Assembly (NCBI GenBank): GCA_964473355.1
Contig: CAYYOS010000069.1
Location: 1-12,899, forward strand
From: CAYYOS01 sp964473355
Lineage (GTDB): Bacteria; Pseudomonadota; Gammaproteobacteria; Burkholderiales; REEB80
Reading direction: 5' to 3'
Length of the DNA: 12,899 nucleotides
Part shown: piece after piece, positions 4,736 to 11,399 of the stretch
Layout of the letters: every line of letters begins with the position of its first letter
Position numbering within the stretch: the stretch's first letter is position 1
Notes under the pieces: model-generated
What the model was told of the DNA's origin: nothing
What the model saw: only the letters and a program-made list of their open reading frames with translations
Database searches by the model: none
Program-made: the position numbers and the translations under genes

Positions 4736-6439
4736 TCAGTCTTCAAACTGATTACTAATCCGCATGGCTTCCGCTACCGTTGTTGCACCCCGTGTGACTA
4801 ATCGAACTGCTTGGCGGCGTATGGTTTCCCCGGCCAATTGACCGCGCGCTAAACGAATGAAATGTGTGGGGTTCTCTTGGTTAGCGGCGATGATTAATGG
4901 CGCGGTCATCTCGAGTAATTCATAAACGCCGATACGACCCTGGTATCCAGTGCCGTTACAATGTGTGCAGCCCCGACCGTAGCTGTATTTCACTTCATCG
5001 ACCTTGTCACCCATTTCCAGCCTTAACCATTCGCGCTCGTGAGCGCGCAAGGCGTAGTCTTCGATGCAGCTTTCGCAAAGTTTGCGCACTAAGCGTTGTG
5101 CCAAAACCGCTTGCAGTGACATGGCCACCATATACCGTGGCGCCCCCATATCCATCAAGCGTAACGGGGTTGAAACGGAATCGTTGGTATGCAAAGTCGA
5201 CAATACCAAATGCCCGGTTAATGCCGCGCGTAAGCCGATTTGCACGGTATCTTCGTCACGCATTTCGCCGATTAAAATAATGTCCGGATCTTGACGTAGG
5301 GCGGATCGCAGCACACGGGAAAAACTCAAATCAATTTTTTCGTGCACCTGAACTTGATTGATGCCGGGCAAACGATATTCCACCGGATCTTCTACGGTGA
5401 TAATCTTACTTTGTATCGAATTGAGTTCTGAGAGCGCGGCATAAAGCGTGGTGGTCTTACCGCTACCAGTGGGCCCTGTCACCAACACCATGCCCGTGGG
5501 GCGGCGAATAATATTGCGGAATTTTGTCAGCATCTCGGCGGGCATGCCTAAATGTTCCAGGCCTAACATGCCGCCGCTTTGATTAAGTAAGCGCATTACC
5601 ACCGATTCGCCGTATTGCGTAGGCATGCTGGAAATCCGTACGTCTACTTGTGCCTGGCGAATTTTCACATTAAAACGGCCATCCTGAGGCAAACGTTTTT
5701 CGGAAATATCTAAGCCCGACATGAGCTTTAAGCGCAACACCACCGCAGAGGCAATTTTGCTATCTGCTTGCATTTGCATATGCAACACACCATCGATGCG
5801 GAAACGGATCATCAGCTGCGATTCTTGCGGTTCGATGTGAATGTCGGAAGCGCCGACTTGGGTCGCATCTTCGAACATGGTTTGCAAGAGCTTAACAACC
5901 GGTGCTTCCTCAAGGTTCTGGCTGGAGGCGAGCGCACCAAAATCCACATAGGATTCGCCAATCTCTTGCCCCAGCTCTTGTGCGAGCCCCGTGATTTCTT
6001 GCGTGCGGCGATACACCCTATCGATGGTCTGCATGAGGACGCCCTCATTCACCACCGCAATTTCGATATCGGTTTTGAGAATTTTGGCTATTTCATCGTA
6101 GGCAAATAAATCCGTGGGATCGGACATGCCAACCAAGATGCGTGTGCCACGGTCTTCTAGGGCCAGGGCGCGAAATCGCCGCGCTTGTGTTTCGGGAATT
6201 TTACGTGCGGTCTCCGGCGAGACGTTATAATACTTAAGGTTCATGTAAGGAATGCGTAATTGCTTCGCCAGCGCCTGGGAGATTTCTTCCTCCGTGACGA
6301 AACCATTTTCTACAAATATGCGACCGAGCTTGCGCCCGCTGCGTTTTTGTTCCTCCAGTGCTAGTTTCAGCTGCTCCTGCGAAAGGATTTTTTGCTGGAC
6401 TAGTATTTCACCGATTCGGAATTTCTCTGGACGTGGCAA
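4736..6439 (-). CDS. mshE: MSHA pilus assembly motor ATPase MshE (GspE/PulE/PilB family, c-di-GMP-binding)
   Basis: This 567-residue protein has the full layout of an extension ATPase. Two 24-residue MshEN motifs lie at 8-31 (RIG ... L ... L ... L ... Q, every consensus position filled or conservatively replaced) and 37-60 (KLG ... Q60, with conservative changes). In MshE of Vibrio these bind cyclic di-GMP. The ATPase core has Walker A GPTGSGKTT (322-330), an Asp box near 350-353, Walker B around 385-394 (DPDIILIGEMRDE), and a His box near 408-419. Cys455/458 and 491/494 form the CxxC pairs that hold zinc in this family. The start is TTG at 6439, supported by AGGAG seven bases upstream (6447-6451) and by the N-terminus reaching the first motif at residue 8. 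It is the first pilus gene of the operon; mshI-N are not upstream. Confidence 0.94.
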   Translation of the reverse strand: MPRPEKFRIGEILVQQKILSQEQLKLALEEQKRSGRKLGRIFVENGFVTEEEISQALAKQLRIPYMNLKYYNVSPETARKIPETQARRFRALALEDRGTRILVGMSDPTDLFAYDEIAKILKTDIEIAVVNEGVLMQTIDRVYRRTQEITGLAQELGQEIGESYVDFGALASSQNLEEAPVVKLLQTMFEDATQVGASDIHIEPQESQLMIRFRIDGVLHMQMQADSKIASAVVLRLKLMSGLDISEKRLPQDGRFNVKIRQAQVDVRISSMPTQYGESVVMRLLNQSGGMLGLEHLGMPAEMLTKFRNIIRRPTGMVLVTGPTGSGKTTTLYAALSELNSIQSKIITVEDPVEYRLPGINQVQVHEKIDLSFSRVLRSALRQDPDIILIGEMRDEDTVQIGLRAALTGHLVLSTLHTNDSVSTPLRLMDMGAPRYMVAMSLQAVLAQRLVRKLCESCIEDYALRAHEREWLRLEMGDKVDEVKYSYGRGCTHCNGTGYQGRIGVYELLEMTAPLIIAANQENPTHFIRLARGQLAGETIRRQAVRLVTRGATTVAEAMRISNQFED

Positions 6440-6446
6440 TGCCGCT

Positions 6447-6451
6447 CTCCT
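6447..6451 (-). promoter_or_regulatory. Ribosome binding site deciding the TTG start of mshE
   Basis: AGGAG on the minus strand is seven bases before TTG at 6439-6437. No ATG lies in frame nearby, and any later start would lose the first c-di-GMP motif. Confidence 0.8.
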
Positions 6452-6476
6452 CTACGTCTACTTAATTGCTATTGTG

Positions 6477-6492
6477 AGCATATTCTAGGCCA
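6477..6492 (-). promoter_or_regulatory. Candidate sigma-54 (-24/-12) promoter of mshE
   Basis: The minus strand reads TGGCCTAGAATATGCT, with GG and GC 10 bases apart. It differs from TGGCAYR-N4-TTGCW at two positions (C for A, and A for the first T of TTGC). Transcription would start near 6466, giving a 27-nt leader with the ribosome site. It is weaker than the mshA element, but the same type of site before the second transcription unit of the same pilus system supports it. A palindrome CCATTAACAATGG (6490-6502) touches its upstream edge. Confidence 0.5.
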
Positions 6493-6522
6493 TTAACAAT
6501 GGTTTCTTAAAGTATTTTCTTA

Positions 6523-6528
6523 TATATT
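6523..6528 (+). promoter_or_regulatory. Possible -10 box of trmL with a near-absent leader
   Basis: TATATT ends nine bases before the trmL ATG, so transcription would begin about three bases before the start codon. No good -35 box (TGGTTT at 17-bp spacing) and no Shine-Dalgarno sequence are present. This is only a weak case. Confidence 0.3.
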
Positions 6529-6537
6529 ACAGCTTAA

Positions 6538-7002
6538 ATGTTTGATTTAATATTGTACCAGCCAGAAATTCCGCCAAATACGGGGAATATCATCCGGCTT
6601 TGCGCCAATACAGGCGTGCGCTTGAATTTGATCCAACCCCTAGGATTTACCTTGGAAGACAAGCAATTGCAACGTGCCGGCTTGGATTATCATGAATTTG
6701 CCGACCTGCGCGTATTTGCCAACTGGACGGAGTGCGTAGCGAACTTTTCTCAACAGCGCCTTTTTGCGCTTACCACGAAAGGCACCAAACACTACGCGGA
6801 TTTAAGTTATCAAGCGGGCGACGTGTTTGTAATGGGACCGGAAACTCGGGGTTTGCCTAAAGAGATACTTGAAACATTTCCCACTACGGCGCGCCTTAGA
6901 ATTCCCATGCGCCCTGGGAGCCGCAGCCTAAACTTAGCCAACGCTGCGGCCGTTGTCGTTTACGAAGCCTGGCGTCAATTGGGCTTTGCGGGCGGGAGTT
7001 AA
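6538..7002 (+). CDS. trmL: tRNA (cytidine/uridine(34)-2'-O)-methyltransferase TrmL
   Basis: This is a 154-residue SPOUT-fold methyltransferase of the TrmL/YibK group, full length for the family. Motifs are clear: PEIPPNTGNIIRLCANTG at residues 9-26, PLGF at 34-37, a FVMGPETRGLP block at about 97-107 in the trefoil-knot SAM site, and IPMRPGSRSLNLANAAAVVVYEAW at about 122-145. The enzyme methylates the 2'-O of the wobble base 34 in certain tRNA-Leu species with SAM as donor, in the cytoplasm. It is divergent to mshE across 98 bases. No Shine-Dalgarno sequence precedes the ATG. The stop is followed nine bases later by the small repeat element at 7012. Confidence 0.95.
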   Translation: MFDLILYQPEIPPNTGNIIRLCANTGVRLNLIQPLGFTLEDKQLQRAGLDYHEFADLRVFANWTECVANFSQQRLFALTTKGTKHYADLSYQAGDVFVMGPETRGLPKEILETFPTTARLRIPMRPGSRSLNLANAAAVVVYEAWRQLGFAGGS

Positions 7003-7011
7003 TAAATAAAG

Positions 7012-7140
7012 CAAAAGGCAAAAATCAAAAGTCAAAAAATTAAAAGGCAAAAATCGAAAGGCAAAAATTCAAAATTAGAGTCAAAAACGCGAATAGCCTT
7101 CATAATTAACTAACGCCTTAGCTGTTTAATTTGCCTTTTG
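7012..7140. mobile_element. Miniature (gene-less) relative of the S23 element between trmL and yqiA
   Basis: The 129-bp unit begins with CAAAAGGCAAA (7012-7022) and ends with its exact reverse complement (7130-7140). The left part repeats AAAAGGCAAAAATC-like units (7013, 7032, 7047). The same 11-mer and the same purine-rich repeats make up the ends of the unit at 4023-4730. There is no S23 gene or other gene. The right end abuts the first ATG of the yqiA-like frame (7141). It resembles a non-autonomous miniature form; that it moves with help from S23-type loci is inference. Confidence 0.6.
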
Positions 7141-7155
7141 ATGTCTGTTCCACTT

Positions 7156-7725
7156 ATGCCACAACTTATTTATCTGCATGGATTTAACAGCTCGCCGTTA
7201 TCCTATAAAGCGCAATTACTGGCAGAGCATTTAGCCCCGCGTGGCCCGGGCTGTTTTTCGGCGCCCGCGCTACCGGCGGAGCCCCTTAAAGCCATTGCAT
7301 TGGTTGAAGCACAAATTAAGCGTAGTCAGGATAACCCGATAACCTTGGTAGGAAGTTCCTTAGGCGGGTATTATGCGACCTATCTTGCCGAACGTTTCGA
7401 CTTGAAAGCGGTGCTCGTGAACCCCGCCGTGCGTCCTTATGAATTATTGCGTGGCGAATTAGGCGAGCAACGCAACTACCATACAAACGAGAAGTATGAT
7501 TTTACTGAGGCGTATTTGCAGGCGCTGGAGCAATTGGAAGTCGCTGAATTCAGTCGCCCTGAGCGTTTCCTATTAATGCTGGAAACCGGCGATGAAGTGT
7601 TGGATTACAATTCGGCCGTGGAAAGATACCGGGGCGCGCAGCAAGTGATAGTACCGGGCGGCGATCATAGTTTTAAAAGTTTTCCGCAATATATCGAGTT
7701 AATTTCAAAGTTTGCGGAGCTGTAA
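7156..7725 (+). CDS. yqiA: YqiA-like alpha/beta-hydrolase (esterase)
   Basis: This 189-residue protein aligns in order with Escherichia coli YqiA: an N-terminal MPQLIYLHGFNSSP block, the nucleophile elbow VGSSLGGYYATYLAE with GxSxG, VNPAVRPYELL, the acid-bearing ETGDEVLDY, and the catalytic-His segment PGGDHSFKSF. Ser-Asp-His are therefore all present. E. coli YqiA is an esterase of uncertain natural substrate. The frame is open back to TTG at 7138 and ATG at 7141. ATG 7156 is chosen because it matches the family N-terminus, but none of these starts has a Shine-Dalgarno sequence, since the repeat element ends at 7140. The TAA stop shares its last base with the ATG of the following exoribonuclease gene, so the two are coupled. 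Confidence 0.9.
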   Translation: MPQLIYLHGFNSSPLSYKAQLLAEHLAPRGPGCFSAPALPAEPLKAIALVEAQIKRSQDNPITLVGSSLGGYYATYLAERFDLKAVLVNPAVRPYELLRGELGEQRNYHTNEKYDFTEAYLQALEQLEVAEFSRPERFLLMLETGDEVLDYNSAVERYRGAQQVIVPGGDHSFKSFPQYIELISKFAEL

Positions 7726-9599
7726 TGCAGATTCTATATGAAGAGGACGGCAGCATTAAGGTTGCTAGTGTGTTGGCCGATAATACCACCAGCTTGCAGG
7801 TGGAAGCGCCGCATGGCAAGCGCAGTAAGATAAAGGCCAATGCCGTGCTGCTTAAATTTGAGCAAGCCGACATCTTGCATTTTATGGCGCAAGCTGAAGA
7901 AAAATCCGCGGAGATAGACGTGGATTTTTTATGGGAAGTGGCGAGTCCCGAGGAGTTTGCTTTTGGCGATTTAGCTCAGGAATATTATGGCCGCAAGCCC
8001 GATGCGCTGGAAGCCACTAGCGTCATACTAAAGCTGCATCACTCGCCCATGTATTTCTATAAGAAAGGCAAGGGCAAGTATAAGGCAGCGCCGCAAGACG
8101 CGTTGAAAGCCGCCCTTGCCAGTATTGAAAAAAAGCGCGTGTTGGCGGAATTAAAAGAAGCTTACGTCGAGGCGCTGGTTAGATTCACCTTGCCGCCCGA
8201 TTTTTCATCGCAGTTGGAAACCTTGCTTTATAAGCCGGATCGCAATAGCTTAGAATTTAAAGCACTGCTAGACGCCGCGGCAATAACTAAACTGAGCCCG
8301 CTGCAGCTTCTGGAAAAGTGCGGCGCTTTGCCTTCGATCGCTGACTATCATCACAAAAAATTTGTCCTGGAAAATTACCCGCAAGGCACCACCGAGTTTC
8401 CGGAATACGCCGCCGACCCCCTCAGTTATGTCGGAGAGTCTCTGCCGCTGGCTGAAGCTAAAGCCTTTAGCATCGATGATTTTTCTACTACCGAAATTGA
8501 CGATGCCTTTTCGGTAGCGCGCCTACCCTCGGGAAACTGGCGCGTGGGAATTCATATTTCCGCGCCCGCAGTCGGCATTCTGCCCGCCTCGTCACTCGAT
8601 GAGCTTGCCGCCTTGCGCTTATCGACGGTTTACATGCCGGGCAACAAAATCACCATGCTGCCGGATGATGTCGTTAAAGATTTTTCCTTGTTAGAAGGTG
8701 AAGTGCGGCCTGTTGTTTCGATGTATTTGGAAGTTAGCGCTAGCGATTATGCAGTAACGGCTATCGAGAGTCGGGTGGAACAAATAGCCATCGACGCTAA
8801 TTTACGGCATGGACAATTGGCAGAGTCATTTAATGAATTAAGTGTTGTGGAAGAACGTACCGACTTTCCCTTTGGCGAAGAATTGCAAGTGCTGTGGCAT
8901 CTCGCGCAAAAATTAGTGGCCGTGCGCGGCAAAGAGAACACTAGTCACTTTAAGGAATATGACTTTGTCCTAGAGGGCGAGCGTATTATTATTACCGAGC
9001 GCAAACGCGATACCCCCATCGATAAAGTCGTGTCAGAGCTAATGATCTATGTAAACTCAAAATGGGCGGAACAGCTTTCCAGTGCAGGGGTGGCAGCAAT
9101 TTACCGGATTCAAGAAAATGGCAAGACCCGCATGGATACCACGCCGGGGGCACACTCAGGTTTAGGGGTAACGCGCTACGCGTGGGCGAGTTCGCCGCTG
9201 CGCCGTTATATCGATCTGATTAATCAGCGGCAAATTATGTCGCTCATCCAAGGTGCGTCGCCTTACTACAGCAAGGAGCACCCGCATTTAAGCAGTACGC
9301 TGCGCAATTTTGATATAGCCTACGAGGCCTATAACGATTTTCAGCGCAACATGGAACGTTATTGGTGTTTGCGCTATTTGCTCCAAGAAAATACTGCTTT
9401 GGTTCGCGGTAACGTCATCCGCGATAATTTGGTGCGCTTTGCCACCTTGCCCTTGGTCACAAAAGTTAATGATTTGCCGTCGCTGCCGGCCGATGCAGAA
9501 GTCGAGTTGAATATTGTGCGCGTCGATCTATTGGAACTTAACGTGGAATGCCGCTATCATAAGCCCGCAGAACAGCTTTTGGCGGCCACAGGGACATGA
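7725..9599 (+). CDS. RNB-domain 3'-5' exoribonuclease (RNase II/R family)
   Basis: This is a 624-residue protein. The catalytic RNB signature AFSIDDFSTTEIDDAFSV lies at 247-264, with Asp251, 252, 259 and 260 as the metal-binding acidic cluster. Further conserved parts are RLSTVYMPGNKITMLP (about 298-313), VSELMIYVNSKWAE (about 436-449) and SPLRRYIDLINQRQ (490-503), which carries the Arg residues that contact the RNA 3' end. The N-terminal 200 residues form a poorly conserved domain, and the C-terminus is short, with no obvious basic tail of RNase R. Such shorter RNB proteins next to a tonB-like gene are common in betaproteobacteria. Function: processive 3'-5' RNA hydrolysis in the cytoplasm. 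It overlaps yqiA by one base (TAATG). Confidence 0.93.
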   Translation: MQILYEEDGSIKVASVLADNTTSLQVEAPHGKRSKIKANAVLLKFEQADILHFMAQAEEKSAEIDVDFLWEVASPEEFAFGDLAQEYYGRKPDALEATSVILKLHHSPMYFYKKGKGKYKAAPQDALKAALASIEKKRVLAELKEAYVEALVRFTLPPDFSSQLETLLYKPDRNSLEFKALLDAAAITKLSPLQLLEKCGALPSIADYHHKKFVLENYPQGTTEFPEYAADPLSYVGESLPLAEAKAFSIDDFSTTEIDDAFSVARLPSGNWRVGIHISAPAVGILPASSLDELAALRLSTVYMPGNKITMLPDDVVKDFSLLEGEVRPVVSMYLEVSASDYAVTAIESRVEQIAIDANLRHGQLAESFNELSVVEERTDFPFGEELQVLWHLAQKLVAVRGKENTSHFKEYDFVLEGERIIITERKRDTPIDKVVSELMIYVNSKWAEQLSSAGVAAIYRIQENGKTRMDTTPGAHSGLGVTRYAWASSPLRRYIDLINQRQIMSLIQGASPYYSKEHPHLSSTLRNFDIAYEAYNDFQRNMERYWCLRYLLQENTALVRGNVIRDNLVRFATLPLVTKVNDLPSLPADAEVELNIVRVDLLELNVECRYHKPAEQLLAATGT

Positions 9600-9678
9600 C
9601 TGGCTTACTACTTTGACAACGGCAACCGCAGACCTCACTACGTTTCATAGCAGCGTTCAAAACCTCTATGCCACGCGC

Positions 9679-10521
9679 ATGGCTATCGCCGTCACTTTAT
9701 CTCTGCTACTCCACGCTGTGCCTTTGTCCATGCATTTTAAGGGTTTCGACGCAAAGAAGGCGCCAAGTACCCCGCCCCCGCTGGAAGTGGTATTGGTGAA
9801 TAGTAAGTCTGCAACCAAACCCAGCAAAGCGGATGCTTTGGCACAAGCAAATTTGGATGGCGGCGGCAACACCGACGCCGACCGTCGCGCCAAAAGCCCC
9901 TTACCGGTTACCCAGCTAGATCAAACTCAGGCCGATGCACAGCAGGCGCAGGCACGCGTTGAAATGTTGGAGCAAGAGGCGCAACGCTTGTTAACGCAAA
10001 TAAAATCTCGTGCTCAAGTCGAACAACCTCAAACTAAACCGGATACCGTTGCCACCCCCACGCCCGCGGTGGATGCCGCAGAGCTGGTGCAAAAAAGCAT
10101 GGAAATGGCGCGCTTAGAAGCGCAAATTGCCCGCGAAACGGATCAATACAATAAGCGGCCCAAACGACGCTTCGTCGGCGCCCGCACTCAAGAGTATCGC
10201 TTCGCCCGATATGTGGAAGACTGGCGAACCAAAGTGGAGCGCATTGGCAACAATAATTACCCTGAGGCCGCGCGCGCGCAGAAACTGTACGGCCAGTTGC
10301 AAGTTACCGTATCAATAAAATCCGATGGCACCCTAGAGGATGTAGAGGTCAGCCGTTCCTCGGGTCACAAAATATTAGACGCCGCAGCCATACGCATCGT
10401 GCAATTAGGCGCACCGTATGCGGCGTTTCCCGAAGACATTCGACGAGATACGGATATTTTAAGTATCACGCGCACCTGGATGTTTACTCGCGAAGACGAG
10501 TTTCAAAGTCGAAGCGAGTAA
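9679..10521 (+). CDS. TonB-like energy transducer / TonB C-terminal domain protein
   Basis: The protein has a single N-terminal membrane helix (MAIAVTLSLLLHAVPLSM at the start), then a Pro/Ala/Gln/Lys-rich periplasmic stretch with a coiled-coil-like part rich in Gln/Glu/Arg (about 90-130 and 150-180). A TonB C-terminal domain follows in the last 100 residues: YRFARYVEDWRTKVERIG, NNYPEAARAQKLYGQLQVTVSI, and the SDGTLEDVEVSRSSGHKILDAAAIRIV block. The family couples inner-membrane proton motive force to outer-membrane transporters or stabilises the envelope. No exbB/exbD is next to it. The frame is open upstream into the end of the exoribonuclease gene (to ATG 9514, with TTG at 9613). ATG 9679 is the first in-frame ATG after that gene, but it has no ribosome site and leaves no cytoplasmic residues before the helix, so TTG 9613 is a serious alternative. 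Confidence 0.85.
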   Translation: MAIAVTLSLLLHAVPLSMHFKGFDAKKAPSTPPPLEVVLVNSKSATKPSKADALAQANLDGGGNTDADRRAKSPLPVTQLDQTQADAQQAQARVEMLEQEAQRLLTQIKSRAQVEQPQTKPDTVATPTPAVDAAELVQKSMEMARLEAQIARETDQYNKRPKRRFVGARTQEYRFARYVEDWRTKVERIGNNNYPEAARAQKLYGQLQVTVSIKSDGTLEDVEVSRSSGHKILDAAAIRIVQLGAPYAAFPEDIRRDTDILSITRTWMFTREDEFQSRSE

Positions 10522-10543
10522 CGTTGATTTGCGTCGTTTTAAA

Positions 10544-10572
10544 TTGACAGCCAGCTGCAAACAGACTAAACT
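10544..10572 (+). promoter_or_regulatory. Promoter of the toxin-antitoxin pair
   Basis: TTGACA (10544-10549), 17 bases, then TAAACT (10567-10572) form a good sigma-70 promoter with a perfect -35. Transcription would start near 10579, 26 bases before the antitoxin ATG. It separates this pair from the tonB-like gene upstream. Confidence 0.7.
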
Positions 10573-10595
10573 TAGCTAAACTAAATAGCAAATAG
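10566..10595 (+). promoter_or_regulatory. Direct-repeat operator candidate over the -10 box
   Basis: CTAAACT occurs at 10566-10572 and 10576-10582, 10 bp apart (one helix turn). AAATAG follows at 10583-10588 and 10590-10595. The repeats overlap the -10 box and the start point. Autorepression by Phd/YefM antitoxins binding repeated sites at their own promoter is established for the family; that these are the sites is inferred. Confidence 0.5.
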
Positions 10596-10604
10596 GAAAC
10601 TATT

Positions 10605-10847
10605 ATGAGCGCCACTGTCATAAATATCCACGAAGCAAAAACCAATCTTTCGCGACTTCTCGAGGAGGTCGCCCTCGGTGGAGAAATCATTATTGCCAAG
10701 GCGGGCAAGCCGGTCGCTAAACTCAGCGCGCTTAATCCAAAAAAACCCGTCATTCGCTTTGATCTGCTTAAAGGGAAAGTAAAAATGGCTCGTAACTTTA
10801 ATGCGCCCTTGCCTCCCACGATAAGCCGTGCGTTTGAAGGGCAGTAA
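10605..10847 (+). CDS. Antitoxin, Phd/YefM family
   Basis: This 80-residue protein has the family's N-terminal DNA-binding and dimerisation fold: VINIHEAKTNLSRLLEEVALGGEIIIAKAGKPVAKL at residues 5-40, with the expected Lys-Thr-x-Leu-Ser helix and the GKPVAKL strand. The C-terminal 40 residues are basic and Pro-containing, suited to wrapping the toxin. AGGA lies seven bases before the ATG. The stop shares a base with the start of the PIN toxin (TAATG), the usual coupled arrangement with the antitoxin first. Expected role: it neutralises the toxin and represses its own promoter. The module sits between a tonB-like gene and algH, and so may be an acquired insertion. Confidence 0.92.
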   Translation: MSATVINIHEAKTNLSRLLEEVALGGEIIIAKAGKPVAKLSALNPKKPVIRFDLLKGKVKMARNFNAPLPPTISRAFEGQ

Positions 10848-11230
10848 TGCAGGTGCTGATAGATACCCACATTTTTTTGTGGTTAATGAGTGATAGTAAA
10901 AAACTGAAGCCAGCGGCACAACGCTTCATTACTGAAGCCAATGCTGTCTATGTTTCGGCTGCTTCAATGTGGGAAATATCCATTAAGGTCGCCCTAAAAA
11001 GGTTGGAGGTAAATTCAGCTGACCTGGTAAATGCCATTACCCAGGCCGGCCTTATTGAATTGCCCATCACAGCTAAACACGCTGCCAAGGTTGCGACGCT
11101 GCCACTACATGCTAAGCACAACGACCCCTTTGATCGTATGCTGGTAGCCCAGGCGCTGACGGAGCCGCTACTACTTGTAACCGATGATGCCCTACTTGCA
11201 GGGTATGGTGACCTGGTACAAGTAGTTTGA
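10847..11230 (+). CDS. PIN-domain ribonuclease toxin (VapC-like)
   Basis: This 127-residue protein has the PIN catalytic acids in order: Asp6 in MQVLIDTHIFLWLM, Glu43 in SAASMWEISIK, and Asp93/Asp96 in HNDPFDRMLVAQA. VTDDALLAGYGDLVQVV at the C-terminus gives the fourth acidic position (Asp113/114). The subtype with DTHxFLW and DPFDRxLxAQA is commonly paired with Phd-type antitoxins, as here. PIN toxins are metal-dependent endoribonucleases, many acting on tRNA or rRNA. The target of this one cannot be read from sequence. All active-site residues are kept, so it is probably functional. It is translationally coupled to the antitoxin. Confidence 0.92.
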   Translation: MQVLIDTHIFLWLMSDSKKLKPAAQRFITEANAVYVSAASMWEISIKVALKRLEVNSADLVNAITQAGLIELPITAKHAAKVATLPLHAKHNDPFDRMLVAQALTEPLLLVTDDALLAGYGDLVQVV

Positions 11231-11399
11231 GTAAAATTGAAAACTAAGCGGACAGAGTGATCACAAGTGGGTAACTCCAAGGGGTATCATTCAGGGCAAG
11301 TCGTAAAAGTTCCTCCCAGTTATGCAGGAGCGAAGAAGTAGGGAAAAAGAATCATGAGACGTTATAAGATGGCCGACGCGAATATGCGATAATTCCTGT
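11231..11399. other. Intergenic region between toxin gene and algH
   Basis: These 169 bases have no convincing gene. An 8-bp palindrome GTGATCAC occurs at 11256-11263. GATAAT at 11388-11393 is placed so that transcription would start on the A of the algH ATG (11400); no matching -35 box was found. No terminator with a T-run follows the toxin gene. Confidence 0.4.

Noticed and set aside
5768..6109. Plus-strand open frame opposite mshE
   Set aside because: It lies wholly inside the strongly conserved mshE gene in antisense; nothing recognisable in the translation.
10484..10919. Minus-strand open frames opposite the antitoxin gene
   Set aside because: They cover the clear antitoxin gene and its promoter in antisense and show no family features.
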